A stretch of 64,000 nt of DNA, taken from positions 24,567-88,566 of the forward strand of contig NZ_QMEA01000045.1 of assembly GCF_012912105.1 (NCBI RefSeq). Reading direction: 5' to 3'. The position numbers were made by a program, and so were the translations under genes. The notes under the pieces were generated by a model that was given only the letters and a program-made list of their open reading frames with translations, searched no databases and had not been told where the DNA came from. The stretch is from Brasilonema sp. UFV-L1 (GTDB lineage: Bacteria > Cyanobacteriota > Cyanobacteriia > Cyanobacteriales > Nostocaceae). This document shows positions 18,375 to 27,579 of this stretch, piece after piece (the first letter of the stretch is position 1; every line of letters begins with the position of its first letter).

Positions 18375-19922
18375 CTACTCGTTATTTACTGCACTCACTT
18401 GAGTAGTTACAACTGTTGTCGGTTGTAAAATTGAAGTATGAGCAATGGAATTGTTAGCCAAAGTAAATATTGGATTTGACAAGATTCCAGCGATAGAAGT
18501 GGCGATTAATGTCATCACCAAGCCCACCTGTAAAGGTCTGTAACCAGGTAAACTCCAACTGACTTGTGGATAATTCTTCACCACATCAGACATTTCATGA
18601 GGTTCTTTAACAACCATCATCCTGACTACGCGGATGTAGTAGTAAATGGAGACGACAGTAGTCACTAACCCCAGCAGAACTAGTCCGTATTGTCCAGCTT
18701 GCCAACCAGCCCAGAATAAATAAATTTTACCGAAGAATCCGGCTAGTGGTGGAATACCGCCTAAGGACAACAGAGAAATGCTCAACCCAAGTGTCAAAAG
18801 TGGGTCTTTTTGATACAAACCAGAGTATTCGGCAATTTGGTCAGTTCCTGTCCGCAGGGAAAACAGAATCACGCAGCTAAAACCGCATAAGTTCATGAAC
18901 AGGTAGATCAGCAGATAAAATACCATGCTGGCATATCCTGCTTCTGTTCCTGCAACTAAGCCAATCATAACGAACCCGGCTTGACCGATGGAAGAATAAG
19001 CCAGCATCCGTTTCATGCTGGTTTGGGCGAGGGCGACGACGTTACCCAACACCATACTCAAGATCGCGAGGGCGGTGAAAACAAACTTCCATTCGTCAGC
19101 AACGAGAGGGAAGGTTGTTGTCAGCAAGCGAATGGCTAAAGCAAACCCAGCAGCTTTGGAACCAACTGATAAAAACGCAATCACTGGCGTGGGTGCGCCT
19201 TCGTAAACGTCTGGTGTCCATTGGTGGAAAGGTGCAGCGGAGATTTTAAAGCCAATACCCGCAACCACAAAAACCAAAGCAATCACTAAACCTAGAGATT
19301 GACCAAAACCAGATGTCGCTATTTCACTGGCGATCGCACTCAGTTGAGTTTCTCCACCCGATAAACCGTACAACAGTGAAACTCCGTACAAAAACACTGC
19401 TGTACTCGAAGCACCAATCAATAGGTATTTCAGTGCTGCTTCGTTAGAGCGGGGGTCACGCTTAGTGTAACCTGTGAGCAAATAAGAGGAAATACTCAGG
19501 GTTTCTAAAGAGATGAAAATCATCACCAACTCACTCGCCCCGGATAGAAACATTCCTCCCAGAGTCGCAGTGAGCAAAATCGCTATGAATTCCGCTAAAG
19601 CGGTACCACTTTGTTCAACGTAGCGAATCGACATCAAAATGGTGACAGCGGCAGATAATGCTACAATGCCGCGAAAGACGATACTTAAGTCGTCACCATT
19701 AAAGGCACCGCCAAAAGAAATGGGATTTGTACTCTCCCATTCAAAGAACAGGGCGACGATAGAAGCAAGTAAACCTGCAATTGCTAGATATCCAATCCAG
19801 CGCGAGGATGTCCGCCCTAAAATCAAATCAACAATCAAAACTCCCAAGAGGGTGACAATCACAATCCCCTCTGGCAGAATTGTTCCAGCATTCAACGCTG
19901 ATGCAAGATTAGCAAAATCCAT
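18375..19922 (-). CDS. ndhB: NAD(P)H-quinone oxidoreductase subunit 2 (NDH-1)
   Basis: 515 residues, the normal length. A polytopic proton-translocating membrane subunit of thylakoid NDH-1, used in cyclic electron flow, respiration and CO2 uptake. Recognisable blocks: [40 protein letters not shown], with the conserved Glu and Lys of antiporter-like subunits; [34 protein letters not shown]; and [18 protein letters not shown]. About 13-14 helices are expected. It is monocistronic here, with the start at ATG 19922. Confidence 0.97.
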   Translation of the reverse strand: MDFANLASALNAGTILPEGIVIVTLLGVLIVDLILGRTSSRWIGYLAIAGLLASIVALFFEWESTNPISFGGAFNGDDLSIVFRGIVALSAAVTILMSIRYVEQSGTALAEFIAILLTATLGGMFLSGASELVMIFISLETLSISSYLLTGYTKRDPRSNEAALKYLLIGASSTAVFLYGVSLLYGLSGGETQLSAIASEIATSGFGQSLGLVIALVFVVAGIGFKISAAPFHQWTPDVYEGAPTPVIAFLSVGSKAAGFALAIRLLTTTFPLVADEWKFVFTALAILSMVLGNVVALAQTSMKRMLAYSSIGQAGFVMIGLVAGTEAGYASMVFYLLIYLFMNLCGFSCVILFSLRTGTDQIAEYSGLYQKDPLLTLGLSISLLSLGGIPPLAGFFGKIYLFWAGWQAGQYGLVLLGLVTTVVSIYYYIRVVRMMVVKEPHEMSDVVKNYPQVSWSLPGYRPLQVGLVMTLIATSIAGILSNPIFTLANNSIAHTSILQPTTVVTTQVSAVNNE

Positions 19923-20266
19923 GAGCTGTATTGGTTTTGGCTATCAGACATAATGGTCTAACTGTGTTCATTCTATTGTCTTTTGCTCGTGTTGCATCCA
20001 CTTAATGTATTGGGGGATTCCTACCATCAGATTAAATTATGTTTAAGTTTAGTCAGTCCGATTGAACAACCGAAGTAAAACTAACGAAAAGTTGATCTCA
20101 TACAATTAAGCAGACCAGCCATAGACTGATCTGCTTGCATACAAAGCTGTGGAAGCAGTTTTTTAGAAACTGCTAATCCTGTTGCATATTAAGTTTCGCA
20201 AGGCGAATGCTTCTTGTGCCTTTCGACAATTGCTGGTGAAGCTTGATTCATCAATCACTTCAAGCC
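19923..20266. other. Intergenic region upstream of ndhB and downstream of the RRM gene
   Basis: About 340 bases, AT-rich. It presumably holds the ndhB promoter (minus strand). A hairpin AGCAGTTTTTTAGAAACTGCT (about 20154-20174) lies past the RRM gene and may terminate it. No gene seen. Confidence 0.4.
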
Positions 20267-20587
20267 TTAATAGCGTCCCCTACCAGAATATCCACCGTTG
20301 CTTCTGCCACCCCAGCTACCACCGCTAGAGCGACCACCTTTCTCCTCGCGTGGTCTGGCTTTATTGACTTTCATCACACGATCCATCCACTCAGCACCAT
20401 CTAGGGCTTGAATCGCTTTGTCCTCCGCTTGTTCTGATTCCATTTCTACGAAACCAAAGCCACGGGCGCGACCAGTTTCCCGGTCAGTGGGTAATTGAAC
20501 TCGCGTTACAGCACCATACTCAGAAAACACTTTGCTCAGATCTTCCTGTGTAACGCTGTAGGATAGGTTACCTACGTAAATTGACAT
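20267..20587 (-). CDS. RRM-type RNA-binding protein (cyanobacterial Rbp)
   Basis: 106 residues. One RRM with RNP2 IYVGNLSY (3-10) and RNP1 ARGFGFVEME (about 42-51), then a short Gly/Arg/Ser-rich tail (GGRSSGGSWGGRSNGGYSGRGRY). These proteins bind RNA in the cytoplasm. Many are cold-induced in filamentous cyanobacteria and some help localise photosynthetic mRNAs. The glycine-rich tail puts it in the cold-inducible class. The roughly 1.2-kb AT-rich space upstream leaves room for a long regulated leader. Confidence 0.93.
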   Translation of the reverse strand: MSIYVGNLSYSVTQEDLSKVFSEYGAVTRVQLPTDRETGRARGFGFVEMESEQAEDKAIQALDGAEWMDRVMKVNKARPREEKGGRSSGGSWGGRSNGGYSGRGRY

Positions 20588-21797
20588 GAAACTCTCCAGA
20601 ATCCAAATATAAAGAGATGTCTATCCGGAGAGCTGCTTGCAGTAATTGATAATAACAAGGTCAGAATCGCCGAATTTACTTCTCTACACTTATGCTAACA
20701 CAGCTTTTCTTAAATAAAGGTTAAATCTAGCCTTTGTTTTTGATTTTGACTATTACCTTTTACTATATTTTCTATATAGTAGATCACTTACTTAAATACT
20801 TCCTAAGACAGATGACTTTTACAGTTTTTTTAATAAAAATTACCGTGCTCAGTCGATAAATATATAGCAAGAACAAATTAATTTAGTATTAACTTCTTTT
20901 TTATTTTTAAGAATTTAGTTTTCGACAAAAAGTTCCTTTGGGTAAACAAAGGCATAAGGGAGAAGTCAAAGAACACAGGCAAAGGAGAAAACAGAGATCA
21001 GCGAGGTTTTTGCCTGTTTTATCCTTGTTGGTCACTTCAGAAATGAATGTCAAAAGCGCCCCTTGGGGGGCACAGCACCAGGGACGAATAGAACAAACAA
21101 GTCAAATTCTTTTTCCTTGTGCTGTGTCGCCTTGTTTTTTGAGAGTTTCAACAAAGACGTATAATTTCTAAAGCACCGGTACAGTTATCCCAAAAAGCCG
21201 GTTTTTGCTGGAAAAACGGAGTTTTCGTAAGATGAACTCAAAAAAACCTGGTTTTTTACCTGAAAGCGTAATCAATGTAGCGGTGGGGCAGTGATAGTAC
21301 GCTTTACGATACTCCGCATCACTCAAGATTATTAAGTTTGATTGAATTTTGATGACCGACAGAAATCTGGATGCTATGGAATTATGTCATGATGCAGAAA
21401 AATGAGTCTTTTCAAAAATGAGGAGGTGAAGGAAGTTGGGAGCGCAGATTCTTTACCAACTCTTATCTAGTTGCTCGTACACACTATCACAATCAAGCAA
21501 GTTAAAGTCATACAAGAAATTTTTTTGTTCACCTTGGGGGATTTTAAAAACTATAGTCGCCAATTTTGCTGATTATAAGTTAAAGATTGAGATAACTGAA
21601 AACTCACATGCAGGCATGTCCCTACCTTTCGATCCGGAAGTTGCTGGACGTCGGCTAGTGGGACTTGCATTATTGCAGGCAATTTGTGTAAGGATGAAAT
21701 CACATATTCCGTAAGAGTCAGCTTTTAGCTTGACCAATGTGCTCTTAACGATTTCAATTGACTGTTTAGCTTAGCAGCTATTCTTTTTGAAATTTCC
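20588..21797. other. 1.2-kb region without a convincing gene
   Basis: AT-rich upstream region of the RRM gene, then a repeat at 21170-21270 (AAAAAGCCGGTTTTTGCTGG and a CCTGGTTTTTTACC block) like those at 9.9 kb and 26.0 kb. An open stretch at 21436-21714 ends in PFDPEVAGRRLVGLALLQ but has no recognisable family, upstream signal or domain. The topA promoter should lie near 21700-21790. Confidence 0.4.
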
Positions 21798-24482
21798 ATG
21801 TCAACTCTCGTCATCGTCGAATCTCCGACCAAAGCTCGTACCATTCGCAACTACCTACCAAGAGACTACCGGGTGGAAGCGTCTATGGGTCATGTACGTG
21901 ACCTTCCCCAATCAGCTACTGAAATTCCCGCCAATGTCAAGGGGGAGAAATGGGCACAGCTCGGGGTAAATGTAGACGCCGACTTTGAACCGCTGTATGT
22001 CGTCCCTAAAGATAAGAAGAAAGTTGTCACTCAGCTTAAAGACGCCCTCAAAGAAGCAGATGAACTGATTTTGGCAACAGATGAAGATCGCGAAGGTGAA
22101 AGCATCAGCTGGCATTTATACCAGTTGCTCAAGCCAAAAGTTCCTACAAAGCGGATGGTGTTTCATGAAATTACCTCTGACGCCATCAAAAAAGCCTTGA
22201 AAAACTGTCGTAACATTGATGAACAATTGGTTCGTGCTCAAGAAACGCGACGGATTTTGGATAGACTTGTAGGCTATACCCTGTCTCCCCTGTTGTGGAA
22301 AAAAATCGCCTGGGGATTATCTGCAGGACGCGTTCAGTCTGTTGCGGTACGGGTCTTAGTCAGCCGGGAACGCCAACGTCGTGCTTTCCGCCAAGGATCA
22401 TACTGGGATTTGAAAGCAACGTTAACCCCCCCTGATTCTCTGAAAGGAGAATCATTTATGTCTCAATTGGTCACACTCGGAGGAACAAGGCTGGCGAATG
22501 GAGGCGATTTTGACCCCGCCACAGGGAAAATTCCCCCAGACAGCAAAGTCATTCTACTCAATCAGGAGCAAGCAGAAGCCCTCAAAGAACGCCTCACAGG
22601 GAAAACCTGGAAAGTCACAGACATAGAGGAACGTCCTGTAACGCGTAAACCGGCGCCACCTTTTACCACCTCGACTCTACAGCAGGAATCTAACCGTAAA
22701 CTGCGCCTCTCCGCACGGGATACGATGCGCATAGCCCAGAATTTGTACGAACAAGGATATATTACCTATATGCGTACAGATTCGGTGCATCTGTCAGAGC
22801 AGGCGATCGCCGCCGCCCGTGACTGTGTAGAAAAACTTTATGGGAAAAATTACCTCAGCCCTCAACCTAAGCAGTACACCACCAAATCCAAAGGCGCACA
22901 AGAAGCCCACGAAGCAATTCGCCCCGCAGGTAGTACCTTCCGCACTCCCCAAGAAACAGGTTTAAGCGGTCGGGAGTTCCAAGTGTACGACTTAATTTGG
23001 AAGCGGACTGTCGCCAGCCAAATGGCAGACTCTCGCCAAACTCAAATCATCGTACAACTGCTAGTAGAAGATGCTGGTTTTCGCTCCTCTGGCAAACGCA
23101 TTGACTTTCCTGGATTCTTGCGTGCTTATGTGGAAGGTTCTGACGATCCAGAAGCAGCGCTGGAAGACCAAGAAGTCATTTTGCCTAACCTCAAAGTGGG
23201 AGATAGTCCCAACTGCAGTGATTTAGAAGCAATCGGTCACGAAACCCAACCGCCAGCAAGATACACCGAAGCGACCTTAGTAAAAACTCTGGAAAGCGAA
23301 GGCATAGGGCGTCCCAGCACCTACGCTAGCATCATTGGCACTATTATTGATAAAGGTTATGCCCAATTGGTGAGTAATGCCCTCATACCTACCTTTACTG
23401 CCTTTGCTGTCACGGAACTCTTGGAAAAACACTTTCCAGATGTTGTTGATCCAAGCTTTACTTCCAAGATGGAGCAAACCCTAGATGATATTGCGACCGG
23501 TGAAGCTGCATGGCTACCCTACCTTAAGACATTCTATCTCGGAGACAAAGGTCTAGAAACCTTAGTCAAAGAACAGGAAAATCAAATAGATGCAAATGTT
23601 GCCCGGACAGTAGAACTAGAAAACCTAGATGCCAAAGTCCGTATTGGTAAGTATGGTGCTTACATAGAAAAAGAGAATGGTGATGATGTTGTCACCGCCT
23701 CGATTCCCAAAGATCTTACTCCTGCGGATCTTGACCCCCAAAAGGTAGAAACACTGCTACGGCAAAAAACCGTAGGTCCCGAACAAGTCGGTCGTCATCC
23801 CGAAACTGGCGAGCCGATTTATGTGCTCATTGGTCCTTACGGTCCCTATGTGCAATTGGGTGACAAAACTGAGGAAAACCCAAAACCCAAACAAGCTTCT
23901 TTACCCAAAGGAGTCACGCCGGAAAACGTCACTCTTGAGCAGGCTGTTGGTCTTTTGTCACTACCCCGAACACTGGGAGTTCATCCGGCGACAGGCGCTC
24001 AAATCCAAGCAAATTTGGGGCGCTTTGGACCTTATGTTGTTCATAACCAAAGTGGAGAAAAAGACTACCGCTCCCTCAAAGCTGGTGATGACATATTGAC
24101 AATTTCTTTAGAACGTGCTTTAGAGTTGTTGTCTGAACCGAAAAAAGGACGCAGCACCACTAATAGCAAGTCTAAGGCAGCTTTGCGGGAATTAGGTTCT
24201 CATCCAGAAGATAGCGAACCAGTCAACATCTATAACGGTCCCTACGGACCTTACATTAAGCACGGTAAAACGAACGCCAGAATTCCAGAAGGTGTATCGG
24301 TAGATGATGTGACTCTTGCTTCAGCACTGGAGTGGTTAGCATCCAAAGCATCCACAGCAAAATCGACTCGTAAAACAACAAGTAAATCGAGGAGTTCTAA
24401 CTCTAAATCAACAACCAAATCATCAAGTACCACCGCAAAAAAAAATAACCGAACAAAGAACTCAGAACGGGCTAGCCCCTAA
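21798..24482 (+). CDS. topA: DNA topoisomerase I
   Basis: 894 residues. It relaxes negative supercoils by a type IA mechanism. The Toprim domain starts [15 protein letters not shown] and has the metal motif [15 protein letters not shown]. The active-site tyrosine is in [14 protein letters not shown], preceded by [15 protein letters not shown]. Instead of zinc fingers the C-terminus has repeated TopA C-terminal modules ([24 protein letters not shown] and similar copies near 635, 675, 740 and 800) and a Ser/Thr/Lys-rich basic tail. The last codons and the TAA stop lie within the arm of a small inverted-repeat element (24476-24581), so the extreme C-terminus may be recently altered. Confidence 0.97.
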   Translation: MSTLVIVESPTKARTIRNYLPRDYRVEASMGHVRDLPQSATEIPANVKGEKWAQLGVNVDADFEPLYVVPKDKKKVVTQLKDALKEADELILATDEDREGESISWHLYQLLKPKVPTKRMVFHEITSDAIKKALKNCRNIDEQLVRAQETRRILDRLVGYTLSPLLWKKIAWGLSAGRVQSVAVRVLVSRERQRRAFRQGSYWDLKATLTPPDSLKGESFMSQLVTLGGTRLANGGDFDPATGKIPPDSKVILLNQEQAEALKERLTGKTWKVTDIEERPVTRKPAPPFTTSTLQQESNRKLRLSARDTMRIAQNLYEQGYITYMRTDSVHLSEQAIAAARDCVEKLYGKNYLSPQPKQYTTKSKGAQEAHEAIRPAGSTFRTPQETGLSGREFQVYDLIWKRTVASQMADSRQTQIIVQLLVEDAGFRSSGKRIDFPGFLRAYVEGSDDPEAALEDQEVILPNLKVGDSPNCSDLEAIGHETQPPARYTEATLVKTLESEGIGRPSTYASIIGTIIDKGYAQLVSNALIPTFTAFAVTELLEKHFPDVVDPSFTSKMEQTLDDIATGEAAWLPYLKTFYLGDKGLETLVKEQENQIDANVARTVELENLDAKVRIGKYGAYIEKENGDDVVTASIPKDLTPADLDPQKVETLLRQKTVGPEQVGRHPETGEPIYVLIGPYGPYVQLGDKTEENPKPKQASLPKGVTPENVTLEQAVGLLSLPRTLGVHPATGAQIQANLGRFGPYVVHNQSGEKDYRSLKAGDDILTISLERALELLSEPKKGRSTTNSKSKAALRELGSHPEDSEPVNIYNGPYGPYIKHGKTNARIPEGVSVDDVTLASALEWLASKASTAKSTRKTTSKSRSSNSKSTTKSSSTTAKKNNRTKNSERASP

Positions 24483-24581
24483 TACCGTTTCACGAAATTC
24501 GTGATACAAATTCTTTTCCTCTTCTGTGCAACCCAAGTGCTTCCTATTTGTATCAACCTTAAAGTGAAACGGTATTAGGGG
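24476..24581. mobile_element. MITE-like element with 18-bp terminal inverted repeats at the topA stop
   Basis: Arms CCCCTAATACCGTTTCAC (24476-24493) and GTGAAACGGTATTAGGGG (24564-24581) are perfect inverted repeats. A second inner pair, GATACAAAT (24502-24510) and ATTTGTATC (24546-24554), gives a long hairpin. The element is 106 bp, with no coding capacity. Its left arm supplies the TAA stop of topA. Confidence 0.75.
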
Positions 24582-25092
24582 TCCCCTCTGGGGACGCATG
24601 AATCCATAAAAAACGGAGTCAGCCTTATTAGAACGAGTACTCGTGGGTGCCGACAGTGAAACTAGACAAAGGAGCCAGTCTCGTGCGCGGGTTAAGCGCG
24701 TTGAGAGACCTGGCGTGCTGACTCCGTTTTTTACCGAATTTTTCCACGGGGTTGGGGGGCTTCACCGGTCCCCTTTGGGGTTGGGGGGCGAGACCCCCGC
24801 AAGCGACAGACTCGACTTGTCGCATGTGGCGCGGTCTCCCCAAGTAAAGTAACTGCCGAACCCCCCACCATGCGCCTGGTGACGGAGTTAACTCTTCACC
24901 TTCCTTAGTAAGAGGATGTCTGTACTGGTGGTGATGTGATAATCTAAAATGTAGAAGAGAAAACAACATCAAATTTTCAAAGTTCACAGAGTGTAGACTA
25001 TCATAGTTTTAAGCTAGGGGTGCAAAAATACTCTGGTTACTCCGTGAACGATAATAAACATAGTTGGTAGTATCTCAGGAGCGGTCAGTTCA
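24582..25092. repeat. Repeat-rich intergenic region after topA
   Basis: GC-rich palindromic blocks at 24600-24900 (GGAGTCAG ... CTGACTCCG enclosing GTGCGCGGGTTAAGCGCG, and several GGGGTTGGGG tracts). An open stretch on the minus strand here lacks any protein-like pattern. The last 150 bases are AT-rich and probably carry the promoter of the small gene at 25093. Confidence 0.5.
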
Positions 25093-25230
25093 ATGGACTA
25101 TATAGAAAACGTGCTAGAAAAACTAAAGGAATTGGCACGCAAGCTGATAGAAGCCCTTTTGGGACCAGAGGCTGAACAGGAACCGGAACTTATTCCGATT
25201 CCTGTAGAAGACCGTTCACGCCGTCGCTAA
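25093..25230 (+). CDS. 45-residue charged protein upstream of aroQ
   Basis: It starts [20 protein letters not shown] and ends [10 protein letters not shown]. An amphipathic helix at the N-terminus is followed by an acidic/proline stretch and an Arg-rich end. AGGAG lies about 11 bases upstream of ATG 25093. The stop is 10 bases before the aroQ start, so the two are likely cotranscribed. I do not know its function; the codon pattern and tight linkage argue that it is real. Confidence 0.6.
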   Translation: MDYIENVLEKLKELARKLIEALLGPEAEQEPELIPIPVEDRSRRR

Positions 25231-25240
25231 GAAGCTTAAC

Positions 25241-25699
25241 GTGTTAAACTTAACTGCTGAGCATGTGAGCGTTCTCGTGCTGCATGGGCCAAACTTAAAT
25301 TTGCTGGGACAGCGAGAACCAGGAATATATGGTTCATTGACTTTGGCTGAAATTAATCGCCTGTTAGAAGAAGAAGGAAAAAAATTACAGGCGAACGTAT
25401 TTCACACACAGTCAAATCACGAAGGCGCTTTGGTAGATGCTATTCATGAAGCACTGGGACAGCATCAGGGAATTTTAATCAACGCAGGGGCATACACTCA
25501 CACGAGCGTGGCTTTGCGAGATGCGCTGGCTGCTGTTAACTTACCTACGGTCGAGGTACACCTGAGTAATATCTACCGTCGAGAAGACTTTCGTCATCAT
25601 TCATATATAGCCCCAGTTGCAATTGGGCAAATCAGTGGTTTTGGGGCACAAAGTTATTTACTAGGCTTGCAGGCATTGGTGCATCATATAAGAAACTAA
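25241..25699 (+). CDS. aroQ: 3-dehydroquinate dehydratase, type II
   Basis: Third step of the shikimate pathway: trans-dehydration of 3-dehydroquinate to 3-dehydroshikimate. 152 residues. Motifs: [19 protein letters not shown] with the catalytic Arg and Tyr, [32 protein letters not shown] with the catalytic His, and [21 protein letters not shown] 25241 gives [18 protein letters not shown]; a second GTG at 25265 would be shorter. Confidence 0.96.
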   Translation: MLNLTAEHVSVLVLHGPNLNLLGQREPGIYGSLTLAEINRLLEEEGKKLQANVFHTQSNHEGALVDAIHEALGQHQGILINAGAYTHTSVALRDALAAVNLPTVEVHLSNIYRREDFRHHSYIAPVAIGQISGFGAQSYLLGLQALVHHIRN

Positions 25700-26416
25700 A
25701 AAGGCAAAAGTCAGTCAAAAGTGAGCCAGGGCGGGGAGAACCTTTCAAAGTTCTGCTCGGAGGAGACGGGAGAAATAAGCTGCTCTAAACACAGAGGAGC
25801 TGCCTTCCTAGAAGTAATTGGCATTGGTGTAACCTCTAGTAGAGGTCATACCTATAAGGATAGACAATAGTGTTTCTTTTCACTTTTGACTGAAATAAAG
25901 AACTTAACAATTTCTGTTCGGTAACGTTTTGTTTGCCCATACTCTGTAGCTAGAACACCGATTCACGAATGCCGAAAACCCAGAATAGTCCTCAAAAAGA
26001 CCGATTTGTCGTTGGCTAAACTATAAGAAACCGGGTTTTTTCATCAAAATTCTGAATACTGAATCTGTGTGTTAAAGTGGAGCCACGCCTACGCTCTGCT
26101 TTCCAGAATTATGAGTAGTAAACAAGGATACAACTCCCACTGGCTACTCAAACATTCACTCATTCAAAATTCAAAGTATGCCCGTAGGGCACGCTGCGTT
26201 ATCAAAATTAAGAATTCTTTTTTTTTTTTTTGAATGAGTGAATGCGTGCATAGGGCAGCGCAGCACGTATGCGCAAAGCGCAGGCACTCTAGGCGCGCAG
26301 CGTGTCCTGTGGACATAGTGCCATATTTTGAATTCCCCAAAGGGGTATGGAGATGTATTCCTAGCAGCAGAGTTCTGAGCTGATGTGTTCTTCTTAATTT
26401 TTATTTAATTGATAAC
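25700..26416. repeat. Intergenic repeats between aroQ and the ADP-ribosylglycohydrolase-like gene
   Basis: No gene seen. It contains an AAACCGGGTTTTTTC repeat block (26029-26043), a run of 15 T (about 26219-26233), an inverted pair around CATTCACTCATTCAAAATTC and GAATGAGTGAATG (about 26155-26245), and GC-rich palindromic words (GTATGCGCAAAGCGCAGGCA). Confidence 0.5.
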
Positions 26417-27361
26417 ATGCGCTACTCTGTTGTAAGTCGGTTTAAAGGAACAATACTTGGGGCAATTCTTGGGGAAAAAATAGCTTCAAGTCATAGAAAG
26501 CAGTCACAGGGTGCAGACACGTTGAAAATACTATCCTTGCACTGGAGTGACATGGCAATTTTCTGTTCTGAAAATTTAATTTCTTTAGGTAGATTTGACG
26601 CTGATCTTTGGCGTCAGCGTCAGCAACAAGAATTTACGAACTTAGAAAATAGCGATTGGGCAATTCTTGCCACATTACCAGTGGCACTATTTTTTCATGA
26701 CAACACGACAAAGTTACGCGATAACTTATTGCTGGCGACGGAAATTTGGCAAAATGATCCACTCATACGGGATGGAACACTAGCAGTCGGCTATGCGATC
26801 GCTCAATCTCTGACGGAAAAACTCTCTCCAAAAAACCTCATTTCTCAGACTATCTCCTTTATTGGGGAAACACAGACCAATTTGCCACAACAATTATTAG
26901 AAGTTCATCATTTGTTAGAACACGGTGTAGGCTTAGAAAGGGTACAAGCAGAATTCGGTAAGGAAGAAAAGTTAAGTCACATCATTGCTATGGCTTTTTA
27001 CTGCTTTGTTAGTACCATAGAAGACTTTCGTCTTTGCGTTTTGCGAGCCACTCAAGCTCGTTATCGTTCTTCTGCAATAGGTGCAATGACTGGTGCTTTA
27101 TCAGGAGCATACAATAGCGCAGTAGGTATTCCTGTTACCTGGCAAGTCATGCTTACGCAACAAAGGTTAGCAAAAGACTCGAAACGGCTGGCTAACGCTT
27201 CTAAAATGCTAGAATTATCTGATGCAATGATAGCTGTATGGTCAGGAGTGTATAACATTGCTCCGCATGCAGATGAAGTTATAGAGGAAAGCAGTTTGAT
27301 GAAACCTCGTCTAATGTCTTTACAAGCAACAGCAGCTCCTCGCGTCATTCGGTCGCGCTAA
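26417..27361 (+). CDS. ADP-ribosylglycohydrolase-fold protein, probably catalytically inactive
   Basis: 314 residues, all-helical. The N-terminal FKGTILGAILGEKIAS and the C-terminal RYRSSAIGAMTGALSGAYNSAVGIP match the two ends of the ADP-ribosylglycohydrolase fold. The metal-binding aspartates are missing: the usual GDxxG after the first glycine run is GEKIAS, and the usual DTDT before GALAGA is RYRSS. It is therefore probably a non-enzymatic or altered-function relative. The HD phosphodiesterase gene follows 218 bases later on the same strand. Confidence 0.7.
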   Translation: MRYSVVSRFKGTILGAILGEKIASSHRKQSQGADTLKILSLHWSDMAIFCSENLISLGRFDADLWRQRQQQEFTNLENSDWAILATLPVALFFHDNTTKLRDNLLLATEIWQNDPLIRDGTLAVGYAIAQSLTEKLSPKNLISQTISFIGETQTNLPQQLLEVHHLLEHGVGLERVQAEFGKEEKLSHIIAMAFYCFVSTIEDFRLCVLRATQARYRSSAIGAMTGALSGAYNSAVGIPVTWQVMLTQQRLAKDSKRLANASKMLELSDAMIAVWSGVYNIAPHADEVIEESSLMKPRLMSLQATAAPRVIRSR

Positions 27362-27579
27362 CATTTTTTTATCAGTCAACGTGACTAGGTGCCAAAAACT
27401 AAACATGACAAAGTGATTGAAATCTTCATTTATCAAAGTAAATTTTAATACTAGTATAAGAAAGGAAACCCCAAATCAAAGTCTGTAGGTAGCTATAGTG
27501 GCAAATCAGCTTCAAGTATGTTCTCGCTCCAGATCGTCTTGTTTTAACCTATCAAGGTGAGTAACTGCGGTCACAGGTC

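Noticed and set aside
21436..21714. Possible 92-residue gene before topA
   Set aside because: Low-complexity start, no ribosome-binding site with a sensible start and no recognisable family; treated as non-coding.
24628..24987. 119-residue open frame on the minus strand after topA
   Set aside because: It spans GC-rich palindromic repeats and has no protein-like composition.
26219..26233. Run of 15 T as a terminator
   Set aside because: There is no GC-rich stem immediately before it on either strand; it is probably part of an inverted repeat element.
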